Part shown: positions 56,817 to 64,000 of the stretch, piece after piece
Layout of the letters: each line of letters opens with the position of its first letter
Position numbering within the stretch: position 1 is the first letter of the stretch
DNA from: RBG-16-66-20 sp040752005
GTDB taxonomy: Bacteria > Pseudomonadota > Gammaproteobacteria > Burkholderiales > SG8-39
DNA: 64,000 bases
Reading direction: 5' to 3'
Assembly: GCA_040752005.1 (NCBI GenBank)
Contig: JBFMFX010000008.1
Span: forward strand, 62,001-126,000
Program-made: the position numbers and the translations under genes
The notes under the pieces: generated by a model
What the model was told of the DNA's origin: nothing
Seen by the model: only the letters and a program-made list of their open reading frames with translations
The model's database searches: none

Positions 56817-57896
56817 ATGACCGAATACCGCATTGCAGTGATCCCCGGCGACGGCATCGGCCGCGAAGTGATGCCCGAGGGCGTGCGCGTGATGGAGGCT
56901 GCCGGCGCCAAGTACGGCATCTCGTTCCGCTGGCAGGAGTTTCCGTGGAGCTGCGACTGGTACAAGGCGCACGGCCGCATGTGCCCGGAGGACGCGCCCG
57001 ACATCCTGCGCGCTTTCGACGCGATCTACTTCGGCGCCGTCGGCAATCCGGCGATCGTGCCGGACCACGTCTCGGCGTGGGGGCTGCTCATCAATTTCCG
57101 GCGCTGGTTCGACCTCTACGTGAACCTGCGGCCGGTGCGGCTGTTCGAGGGCATCGCCCCGCCGCTCGCCGGCCGCAAGCCCGGGGACATCGATTACCTG
57201 GTGGTGCGCGAAAACACCGAGGGCGAGTATGGCGGCATCGGCGGGCGCATCTACGAGGGCACCGAGCGCGAGCTGGTGACGCAAACCGCCGTTTTCAGCC
57301 GCAAGGGCGTGGACCGCATCATGCGCTACGCCTTCGAGCTGGCGCGCACGCGGAAAAAGCACGTCACCTCGTGCACCAAGTCCAACGGCATCTCGATCTC
57401 CATGCCCTACTGGGACGAGCGCTTTGCGGAGATGAAAAAGCGCTATCCCGAGGTGCGCGCCGACCAGTACCACGTGGACGGCCTCACGATCCAGCTCGTG
57501 CTCAACCCGGACCGCTTCGACGTGATCGTCGCTTCCAATCTGTTCGGCGACATCCTGTCGGATCTGGGACCCGCCACCACCGGCACGATCGGCATCGCGC
57601 CCTCGGGCAACATTAACCCGGAGCGGACCGCGCCCTCGATCTTCGAGCCGGTGCACGGCTCGGCGCCTGACATCGCCGGACGCGGAATCGCCAACCCGAT
57701 CGGGCAGATCTGGTCCGGGGCGATGATGCTGGAGCATCTCGGCCAGCCGCAGGCGGCGGCCGACGTGGTGAGCGCCATCGAGCAGGTGGTGCGCGACGGC
57801 CCCCGTACGCCCGACATGAAGGGGCGCGCGACGACCTCGGAAGTGGGGGCGGCGGTGGCGAACGCCGTGCGCGGCGCCTCGCGCCGGGCGGCGTAG
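56817..57896 (+). CDS. tartrate/D-malate dehydrogenase-type protein (isopropylmalate dehydrogenase family)
   Basis: 359 residues. IPGDGIGREVMPEGVRVMEA at the N-terminus, the substrate/active-site region RPVRLFEG, VVRENTEGEYGGIGG, SNLFGDILSDLGPATTGTIG and EPVHGSAPDIAGRGIANPIG. The RENTEGEYGGIGGR motif and length place it with tartrate dehydrogenase/decarboxylase (TtuC) and D-malate dehydrogenase rather than leucine-pathway LeuB. NAD-dependent oxidative decarboxylation is expected. A paralogue lies at 59045. Confidence 0.85.
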   Translation: MTEYRIAVIPGDGIGREVMPEGVRVMEAAGAKYGISFRWQEFPWSCDWYKAHGRMCPEDAPDILRAFDAIYFGAVGNPAIVPDHVSAWGLLINFRRWFDLYVNLRPVRLFEGIAPPLAGRKPGDIDYLVVRENTEGEYGGIGGRIYEGTERELVTQTAVFSRKGVDRIMRYAFELARTRKKHVTSCTKSNGISISMPYWDERFAEMKKRYPEVRADQYHVDGLTIQLVLNPDRFDVIVASNLFGDILSDLGPATTGTIGIAPSGNINPERTAPSIFEPVHGSAPDIAGRGIANPIGQIWSGAMMLEHLGQPQAAADVVSAIEQVVRDGPRTPDMKGRATTSEVGAAVANAVRGASRRAA

Positions 57897-59021
57897 CTAG
57901 TCGCCCGCGGCGAGCCTGAGCGGCACGTCCACTTTCCTGCCGCCCCGAAGCAGCGTCACGGTCACCGTCTCACCCGGCTGGTGCTGCTCCAGGGCCTCCA
58001 GCAGCTCGTCGGTGTTCGCGACCGGCTTGCCGGCGATCGCGGTGATGATGTCGCCGGGCACGATCTCCCCGCTCCTTGCGCGGCGGTACGGCTGCAGCCC
58101 CGCCGCCGCCGCCGGACTGCCCGGCACCACCCCGACGATCGCGACGCCCTTGGGCAGGCGCAACGCGGCGTGCACCTGCGGCGGCGCGGCCTGGATGCCG
58201 AGCGCCGGGCGCACGATGCGGCCGTCGCGGATGAGCCGCGGCACCACGCGGTTCACCTCGTCCACCGGAATCGCGAAACCGATGCCGGCGGAAGCCCCGC
58301 TCGGGCTGTAGATCGCGGTATTGACACCGATCAGGCGCCCGGCGGAATCGAGCAGCGGCCCGCCCGAGTTGCCGGGGTTGATCGCGGCGTCGGTCTGGAT
58401 CACGCCGCGGATCTTGCGCTGGGTGACCGATTCGATCTCGCGGTTGAGCGCGCTGACGATCCCGGTGGTGAGCGTCTGGTCGAGGCCGAACGGGTTGCCG
58501 ATCGCGTACACCTTCTGCCCCACTTGCAGGTCGCGGCTGGTGCCGATCGGAATGGGCTTCAGTTTTTCGCGCGGCGCGGCGATGCGCAGCACCGCCAGGT
58601 CGCGGTCGGGAAAGATGCCGACGAGTTCCGCCTTCCACTCCGACTGGTCGGCGAGTGTGACGCGCGCACCGCTCGCGCCCTGGATGACGTGGAAGTTGGT
58701 GACGATGTGGCCGCGCTCGTCCCACACGAAGCCGCTGCCGGTACCGCGCGGCACCTGGAACACGTCGAGCGAGAACAGGTCGCGCGCCGTCTCCAGCGTC
58801 GTGATGTGCACCGTCGAGGGCGAGGCGGCGCGAAACACCGCGATGTTGTTCTGCTCGTCCTCGGCGAGCGCGCCGCGGGCGGTGACCGGTCGCGGCTCGG
58901 CGCGCGGCTTGAGCAGCGTCTGCGCGAGCGGCGCGAGCCACCACAGCGCAAGCGCGGCCACGAGCAGCACGACGAGCAGCCACGCCACCGCGCCGCGCGG
59001 CCCTCGGAAATTCATCGCCAT
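57897..59021 (-). CDS. DegS/DegQ-like trypsin-type periplasmic serine protease with PDZ domain
   Basis: 374 residues. N-terminal membrane anchor (GAVAWLLVVLLVAALALWWL), catalytic His in IVTNFHVIQGA, Asp in FPDRDLAVLRI, Ser in NPGNSGGPLLDSAG, then one PDZ domain (VVPGSPAAAAGL ... GDIITAIAGKPVANTDE). A single PDZ and the uncleaved anchor fit a DegS-like sensor protease, though DegQ-type housekeeping is possible. The start MAMNFRG at 59021 lies 7 nt after TAGCAT; the second Met (59015) is an alternative. Confidence 0.9.
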   Translation of the reverse strand: MAMNFRGPRGAVAWLLVVLLVAALALWWLAPLAQTLLKPRAEPRPVTARGALAEDEQNNIAVFRAASPSTVHITTLETARDLFSLDVFQVPRGTGSGFVWDERGHIVTNFHVIQGASGARVTLADQSEWKAELVGIFPDRDLAVLRIAAPREKLKPIPIGTSRDLQVGQKVYAIGNPFGLDQTLTTGIVSALNREIESVTQRKIRGVIQTDAAINPGNSGGPLLDSAGRLIGVNTAIYSPSGASAGIGFAIPVDEVNRVVPRLIRDGRIVRPALGIQAAPPQVHAALRLPKGVAIVGVVPGSPAAAAGLQPYRRARSGEIVPGDIITAIAGKPVANTDELLEALEQHQPGETVTVTLLRGGRKVDVPLRLAAGD

Positions 59022-59028
59022 CGGCCGG

Positions 59029-59038
59029 ATGCTATCCT
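59029..59038. promoter_or_regulatory. overlapping divergent -10 boxes of the DegS-like gene and the dehydrogenase at 59045
   Basis: Forward TATCCT at 59033-59038 is 6 nt before ATG 59045. Reverse TAGCAT at 59029-59034 is 7 nt before the protease ATG at 59021. The intergenic gap is 23 bp. The boxes are weaker than at 39025 and 56799, but the geometry is the same. Confidence 0.5.
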
Positions 59039-59044
59039 GAAATA

Positions 59045-60094
59045 ATGAAATCGTACCGGATCGCATGCATCCCTGGCGACGGCATCGGCGCGGAAGTGAT
59101 CGCCGAGGGCGTCAAGGTGCTCCAGGCGCTCGCCGCGCGCGAAGGCTTCGGGCTCGAATTCACCGCCTTCGACTGGAGTTCGGAGCGCTATCTGCGCACC
59201 GGCCGCTACATTCCGGAAGGCGGACTGGACGAGCTCAAGCGCCACGACGCCATCTTCTTCGGCGCGGTGGGCGCGCCGGACGTTCCCGATCATGTCTCAC
59301 TCTGGGGCCTGAGGCTGCCAATCTGTCAGGGATTCGACCAGTACGCGAATGTGCGCCCGGCGCGCGTGCTTCCCGGCGTGACAAGCCCGCTTGCACGCGG
59401 GGCCGAGATTGACTGGGTGATCGTGCGCGAGAACACCGAAGGGGAGTATTCCGGCGCGGGCGGCCGCGTGCACACCGGGCACCCCGAGGAAGTGGCGGTG
59501 GAGGTATCCACCTTCACGCGCCGCGGCGTCGAGCGCATCCATCGCTTCGCGTTCGAGCTCGCGCGCAGCCGCCCGCGCCGGCACCTGACGCTCGTGACCA
59601 AGTCGAACGCCCAGCGCCACGGCATGGTGCTGTGGGACGAGATCTTCTTCGAGGTGGCGCAGCAATTCCCCGACGTCGCCACCGACCGGGTGCTGGTGGA
59701 TGCGGTCACCACGCGCATGGTGCTCAAACCCTCCTCGCTCGACACGATCGTCGCCTCGAACCTGCATGCCGACATTCTTTCCGACCTGGCGGCGGCCCTC
59801 TCCGGCTCGCTCGGCATCGCCCCCACCGCCAACCTCGACCCGGAGCGCAGGTTCCCTTCGATGTTCGAGCCGATCCACGGCTCGGCGTTCGACATCGCGG
59901 GCAAGGGCATCGCCAACCCGATCGCCACCTTCTGGACCGGCGCGATGATGCTGGAGCACCTGGGCGAGTCGCGCGCGGCCGCGCGCCTCATGCGCGCGAT
60001 CGAGGCGAGCACCGCGCGCAGGATCTTCACGCCCGACCTCGGCGGCACGGCACGCACGGCGGACGTGACCGCGGCGGTGCTGGAGAGCCTGTAG
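59045..60094 (+). CDS. tartrate/D-malate dehydrogenase-type protein, second copy
   Basis: 349 residues. IPGDGIGAEVIAEGVKVLQA, the region VRPARVLPG, IVRENTEGEYSGAGGRV, SNLHADILSDLAAALSGSLG and EPIHGSAFDIAGKGIANPIA. It is clearly related to the gene at 56817 but far from identical, so an old duplication or a different substrate (tartrate, D-malate, or another 2-hydroxy-3-substituted acid). It ends 5 bp before the cyclase gene. Confidence 0.85.
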   Translation: MKSYRIACIPGDGIGAEVIAEGVKVLQALAAREGFGLEFTAFDWSSERYLRTGRYIPEGGLDELKRHDAIFFGAVGAPDVPDHVSLWGLRLPICQGFDQYANVRPARVLPGVTSPLARGAEIDWVIVRENTEGEYSGAGGRVHTGHPEEVAVEVSTFTRRGVERIHRFAFELARSRPRRHLTLVTKSNAQRHGMVLWDEIFFEVAQQFPDVATDRVLVDAVTTRMVLKPSSLDTIVASNLHADILSDLAAALSGSLGIAPTANLDPERRFPSMFEPIHGSAFDIAGKGIANPIATFWTGAMMLEHLGESRAAARLMRAIEASTARRIFTPDLGGTARTADVTAAVLESL

Positions 60095-60099
60095 GCCGG

Positions 60100-61908
60100 A
60101 TGGCGCTCGGCCCGGTCCGCTTCGCCACCATCGCGGTCTCGGGCGCCGGCGCCTTCGTCGCCGCCGCCGTCGGCGTCACGCTGGCGGTGAGCGGCGCAGC
60201 GGGCCTCGGTAGCACGCAAGCGCTCCTTGCCGAACGTGAGGAGGCGCTGCTCGATCATCTGGAGCAACGCCTCGAGCTGGAGCTTGCGCCGGTGCGCGAG
60301 CAGTCGGCGTGGATCGCCGCCGCGTTCGCCGAGGGCCGTGTCGAGCTGGAGCGGCGCGAGGCGCTCGATGCCTTCATGCTCGGCGCGGTCGGCGCGCTGC
60401 CGCAGGTGACGGCACTCGGCGTGGTGGACACCGCCGGCCGCGTGCGGCGCTGGACGCGCGAGGAGCGCCGCGGCCGCACCGAGGACTGGTCGGGCAGGAA
60501 ACCGATCATGGACTGGATCGACCGGGGGCGGGCCCTCGGCGCTTCGGGCTGGCTGCCGCCGCTGTGGGCGAGCAGCGAGATGGCGGCGGCGCTGGTATAC
60601 GAGACGCCGCTCAGGCGCTCCGGCGGCCGCTTCATCGGCATGCTCGGACAGGTGGTGCCGGTGGCGAAGCTCTCGGCGGTGCTCGCCGTTTTCGGCGCCG
60701 AGTACGGCGTCACCGCGTTCGTCCTGCACGGCGAGGACCGCGTGCTCGCACACCCGGCGCTCGCTTCAGGCCCCGGCGGACTGCCGCGCCCCAATCCCCT
60801 GCCGCTCGTCGCCGAGATCGGCGACCCGGTGCTGGAGGCGCTGCGCGGCACTGAGCTGCGCACGCCGCTTGCGTTGCGAGCGCTCAAGCGCAGTCAGGGC
60901 TGGACCGCCGTGGTACGGGACGCCCGCTATCTGTACGTCGTGCGCGACATCGCCGGCACCGGCGCAACCCCGTGGAAGCTCGGCATCTACCACACCGCCG
61001 AACACAGCGGCGAGCAGGCCCAGATCCGGCGCCTGCTCCTGTCGCTCGCCGCGGGACTCGCGGTGCTCGCCGTCGCAGTGCTCGCCGCCGCGCTCATCGG
61101 GCGCTGGCTCAGCCGCCCGATCGAGGCCTTCGCCCGTGCCGCGCGCATGGTGCGCCAGGGCAGGCTGGACAGCGTGCCCAAGCTCCCGGGCAGCCCGATC
61201 CGCGAGTTCGACGACGCCAGCCGCTCGTTCAACGAGATGGTCGAGGGCCTGCGCGAGCGCAGCCTCATTCGCGAGACGCTCGGCCGCTTTGTCCCCGAGG
61301 AGGTCGCGCGCGAGCTGCTCGCCGGCGGCGGCCAGCTCGAGCCGGTGGAGGCAAAAGCGACGGTGCTGGTCGCCGACATCGAGGACTTCACCCGCATCAC
61401 CGACTCGGTCGGGCCGCGTGGTGTGGTCGAGTTTCTCAACGCCTATTTCGAGGTGGTGGACGAGATCGTGCGGCGCTACCGGGGCGTGATCACCCAGTTC
61501 CAGGGCGACGCGGTGCTCGCCGTCTTCAACCTGCCCATCCCGGATCCCGACCACGGTGCGAATGCGCTGCGCGCGGCGATCGAGCTGGTGCGCGCCGCCG
61601 ACGAGCGCGATTTCGCCGGCGTGCGCGTGCGCAACCGCGTCGGCCTGTACACCGGCCGCGTGGTGGCGGGGGCGGTGGGCTCGAGCGGACGCATGAGCTA
61701 CACGGTGCACGGCAACGCGGTCAATCTGGCCGCGCGCATCGAGGCGCTGAACAAGGAGTACGGCACCCGGATCCTCCTCGCTGAAAAGACCGCCGAGCGC
61801 TGCCCGGGTTTCCCCCTCGTCAAGGTGGCCGACGCTGAGATCCGGGGCTACGGAGAGGCGGTGCCGGTGTATACCTTGCCGGGCGGCCAGACGACTACAA
61901 TGCGTTGA
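60100..61908 (+). CDS. membrane-bound class III nucleotide cyclase with periplasmic sensor and HAMP
   Basis: 602 residues. N-terminal membrane span (about 10-32), a periplasmic sensor of ~270 residues resembling a Cache domain, a second span (about 311-335), a HAMP linker (LSRPIEAFARAARMVRQG), then a class III cyclase domain (about 415-595): metal aspartates in LVADIEDF and FQGDAVLAV, and transition-state residues in HGNAVNLAARIE. The lysine that often sets adenine specificity before the GD pair is glutamine (TQFQGD), so cAMP production is likely but not proven. Its TGA overlaps the next ATG (TGATG). Confidence 0.88.
   Translation: MALGPVRFATIAVSGAGAFVAAAVGVTLAVSGAAGLGSTQALLAEREEALLDHLEQRLELELAPVREQSAWIAAAFAEGRVELERREALDAFMLGAVGALPQVTALGVVDTAGRVRRWTREERRGRTEDWSGRKPIMDWIDRGRALGASGWLPPLWASSEMAAALVYETPLRRSGGRFIGMLGQVVPVAKLSAVLAVFGAEYGVTAFVLHGEDRVLAHPALASGPGGLPRPNPLPLVAEIGDPVLEALRGTELRTPLALRALKRSQGWTAVVRDARYLYVVRDIAGTGATPWKLGIYHTAEHSGEQAQIRRLLLSLAAGLAVLAVAVLAAALIGRWLSRPIEAFARAARMVRQGRLDSVPKLPGSPIREFDDASRSFNEMVEGLRERSLIRETLGRFVPEEVARELLAGGGQLEPVEAKATVLVADIEDFTRITDSVGPRGVVEFLNAYFEVVDEIVRRYRGVITQFQGDAVLAVFNLPIPDPDHGANALRAAIELVRAADERDFAGVRVRNRVGLYTGRVVAGAVGSSGRMSYTVHGNAVNLAARIEALNKEYGTRILLAEKTAERCPGFPLVKVADAEIRGYGEAVPVYTLPGGQTTTMR
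61896..61901 (+). promoter_or_regulatory. -10-like box before the second cyclase gene
   Basis: TACAAT, 6 nt before ATG 61908, inside the end of the preceding gene. It follows the spacing seen at other starts in the window and could give the second cyclase its own leaderless mRNA in addition to read-through. Confidence 0.4.
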
Positions 61909-64000
61909 TGCTGGCCGACGCCCCGGCGATCCGTTGCCCCCAGTGCAGCGCGCAATGTCCGGCGGGCACCAAATTCTGCGGCCAGTGCGGGGCGCGTCTG
62001 CCCGGAGCGTGCCTTGCCTGCGGCGCCACCAATGCACTCGGGCAGCGCTTCTGCGGCCAGTGCGGCGCACCGCTCGCGGCAGACCGCACCTCCGCGCGCT
62101 TCGCCTCTCCCGACCGCTACACGCCCAGACACCTGGCCGAGAGGATTCTTCGCTACCGGAGCGAACTGGAAGGCGAGCGCAAGCAGGTCACGATCCTGTT
62201 CGCCGACATCAAGGGCTCGCTCGAGCTGCTCAGCGACCGCGATCCGGAGGACGCGCGCAAGCTGCTCGACGACGTGCTGGGGCGAATGATGGACGCGGTG
62301 CACCGCTACGAGGGCACGGTGAACCAGGTGCTCGGCGACGGCATCATGGCGATGTTTGGCGCACCGGTGGCGCACGAGGATCATGCCGTGCGCGCCTGCT
62401 ATGCCGCGCTGCAGATGCGGCGCCGGATCGAGCGCTATGCCGAGAGGCTGCGCCGCACCGATGGCGTCTTGCTGCAGATCCGCATCGGCGTCAATTCCGG
62501 AGAGGTCGTGGTGCGTGCCATCGGCAACGACCTGCACATGGATTACAGCGCGGTCGGCCAGACGACGCACCTGGCGGGTCGCATGGAGCAGATGGCCGCG
62601 CCCGGCTCGATCCTGATCACCGCCGAGACGCTGCGGCTCGTCGAGGGCTACGTGCAGGTAAAGGCCCTCGGCGCGGTGCCGGTGCGCGGGCTCGCTTCGC
62701 CGGTGGACGCGTTCGAGGTGCTCGCCGCGGGCTCGATCCGATCACGCCTGCAGGCGGCCGCGGCACGGGGTTTTACGCGCTTCGTCGGACGGACCTCCGA
62801 ATTGGCGACGCTGCGCGAGACGCTGGAGGCTGCCGCGGCGGGACGCATGCAGATGGTGGCAATCACCGGCGAGGCCGGAGTCGGCAAATCGCGGCTGCTG
62901 CACGAGTTCGTCCACTCCCCCGGTGCGCGTGGCTGGCTGCTCCTGGAAGCCAATGCGGTCTCGTACGGCAAGGCGACCCCCTATTTGCCTGTGGTGGATC
63001 TTCTGACGCACTACTTCAGGATCGAGGCACCGGACGAGCCGCGGCTGGTCCGGGAAAAGGTCGCCGCGAAGGTGCTGGGGCTCGATGGCACGCTGCAGGA
63101 CGCGATCCCGCCGGTGCTCGAACTGCTCGATGCGCTGCCCGAGGACCACGCGTTCCGGACGCTCGAGCCGCTGCAGCGCCGACTGCAGACCGAGCGCGCG
63201 GTAGCGCGGCTGCTGCTCGCCGAAAGCCGCGTGCAACCGCTGCTCATCGTATTCGAGGACCTGCACTGGACCGACTCGCTCACCCTCGGACTGCTGAAAA
63301 ATCTCGTCGGCGCCCTGGAGCATGCTCGCGCCGTGCTCCTGGCGAGCCACCGTCCGGATTTCGACGAGCCATGGGCCCCGCAAGCGCGTTTCCGGCGGCT
63401 GCTGATCGAGCCACTGTCGCGGGCAAATAGCGAGGAGCTTTTGCACGAGCTGCTCGGGGCCGATGCCGGCGTCGCCGCCCTGAGGCGCATCCTCGTCGAA
63501 CGCGTCGGCGGCAACCCTTTTTTCCTCGAGGAGATCGTGCGCACGCTGGTGGAGACCGGCGTTCTTTCCGGCCAGAAAGGCGCCTATCGCGTCGTCAAGC
63601 CGCTCGCCGAGGCGCGGGTGCCGGCGACGGTGCAAGCGGTGATCGCGGCACGAATGGATCGCCTGCCGGCCGACGAGAAACGCCTTCTGCAGGAGGCGGC
63701 GGTGATCGGCACCACCGTTCCGATCGCGCTGCTGCACGCGATCGCCGATCTCTCCAGCGAAGAGCTCGATCTTCGCCTCGCGCGGCTTCGTGGCGCGGAA
63801 TTCATCTACGAAACGCACGTCTTTCCGGACGTCGAGTACACGTTCAAGCACGCGCTCACCCATGAGGTCGCCTACGCGGGGCTGCTGCACGCGCGGCGGC
63901 GAGAGATCCACGCCCGCGTCCTGCGGGCGATGGAAACGCTCTACGCCGATCGCATGGCCGAGCGGGTCGAACGGCTGGCGCACCACGCCTGGTACGGCGA
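61908..64000 (+). CDS. zinc-ribbon/class III cyclase/AAA-ATPase signalling protein (3' end outside window)
   Basis: At least 697 codons, open to the window edge. An N-terminal pair of zinc ribbons (residues 10-55; IRCPQCSAQC, KFCGQCGARL, RFCGQCGAPL), a cyclase domain (about 85-265) with FADIKGSLEL, QVLGDGIMAMFGAPVAHEDH and the nucleotide-binding MDYSAVGQTTHLAGRM. Then an AAA/STAND-type ATPase follows with Walker A TGEAGVGKSRLL (about 325) and Walker B LLIVFEDLHWTDS (about 445). A TPR-like C-terminus is expected beyond the window. The ATG overlaps the upstream cyclase stop. It probably couples an unknown stimulus to cyclic nucleotide synthesis. Confidence 0.88.
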   Translation, partial: MLADAPAIRCPQCSAQCPAGTKFCGQCGARLPGACLACGATNALGQRFCGQCGAPLAADRTSARFASPDRYTPRHLAERILRYRSELEGERKQVTILFADIKGSLELLSDRDPEDARKLLDDVLGRMMDAVHRYEGTVNQVLGDGIMAMFGAPVAHEDHAVRACYAALQMRRRIERYAERLRRTDGVLLQIRIGVNSGEVVVRAIGNDLHMDYSAVGQTTHLAGRMEQMAAPGSILITAETLRLVEGYVQVKALGAVPVRGLASPVDAFEVLAAGSIRSRLQAAAARGFTRFVGRTSELATLRETLEAAAAGRMQMVAITGEAGVGKSRLLHEFVHSPGARGWLLLEANAVSYGKATPYLPVVDLLTHYFRIEAPDEPRLVREKVAAKVLGLDGTLQDAIPPVLELLDALPEDHAFRTLEPLQRRLQTERAVARLLLAESRVQPLLIVFEDLHWTDSLTLGLLKNLVGALEHARAVLLASHRPDFDEPWAPQARFRRLLIEPLSRANSEELLHELLGADAGVAALRRILVERVGGNPFFLEEIVRTLVETGVLSGQKGAYRVVKPLAEARVPATVQAVIAARMDRLPADEKRLLQEAAVIGTTVPIALLHAIADLSSEELDLRLARLRGAEFIYETHVFPDVEYTFKHALTHEVAYAGLLHARRREIHARVLRAMETLYADRMAERVERLAHHAWYG

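Overview
The window is a chromosomal segment of a very G+C-rich proteobacterium, most likely a betaproteobacterium. The evidence is gene order and protein flavour: tig-clpP-clpX-lon-hupB-tRNA-ppiD, dnaQ-rnhA-methyltransferase-gloB-mltD, the squalene/hopanoid genes hpnCDE, and an alr-radA pair. No prophage, CRISPR array or recognisable defence system is visible. Genus cannot be fixed from what I can see.

Layout. 1-7.7 kb: the end of an acyl-CoA dehydrogenase gene, a giant PAS/GAF/GGDEF/EAL cyclic-di-GMP protein, and an enoyl-CoA hydratase-like plus acyl-CoA ligase operon (fatty or other acyl-CoA catabolism). 7.8-11.2 kb: a decayed alpha/beta hydrolase, an unusual HTH-CysN-CysC fusion, and remnants of a VapBC-type toxin-antitoxin pair. 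11.4-24.3 kb: a heavy-metal island with an ArsR regulator, a 33-codon ORF and a P1B-type ATPase joined by ATGA overlaps. Broken lspA, membrane-protein, CYP152 and IS481 genes follow, then a czcI-like/czcCBA/czcD efflux cluster and two poorly conserved small ORFs. 24.4-27.6 kb: a second REC-PAS-GGDEF-EAL protein and debris of a multicopper oxidase and an IS91-type transposase.

27.6-64 kb is mostly core genome: dnaQ, rnhA, a methyltransferase, gloB, mltD; a complete dipeptide-type ABC importer (fused ATPases, two permeases, binding protein); fabI; ppiD, tRNA-Asp, tRNA-Val, hupB, lon, clpX, clpP, tig, tRNA-Leu; hpnCDE; radA and alr; an lplT-like transporter; family-4 uracil-DNA glycosylase, rimI, tsaB; two isocitrate/isopropylmalate-family dehydrogenases of the tartrate/D-malate type on either side of a DegS/DegQ-like protease; and two consecutive class III nucleotide cyclases, the second running off the window.

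The most interesting regulatory signal is recurrent. About ten genes have a TAnnnT -10 box only 6-7 nt upstream of the start codon, which predicts leaderless mRNAs. At three divergent gene pairs the two opposing -10 boxes overlap inside a 21-25 bp intergenic gap, making compact bidirectional promoters. Other points worth a second look are the HTH/degenerate GTPase/APS-kinase fusion, the small ORF in the metal operon, and a palindromic repeat family that supplies the 3' end of rnhA and sits between hpnC and hpnD.
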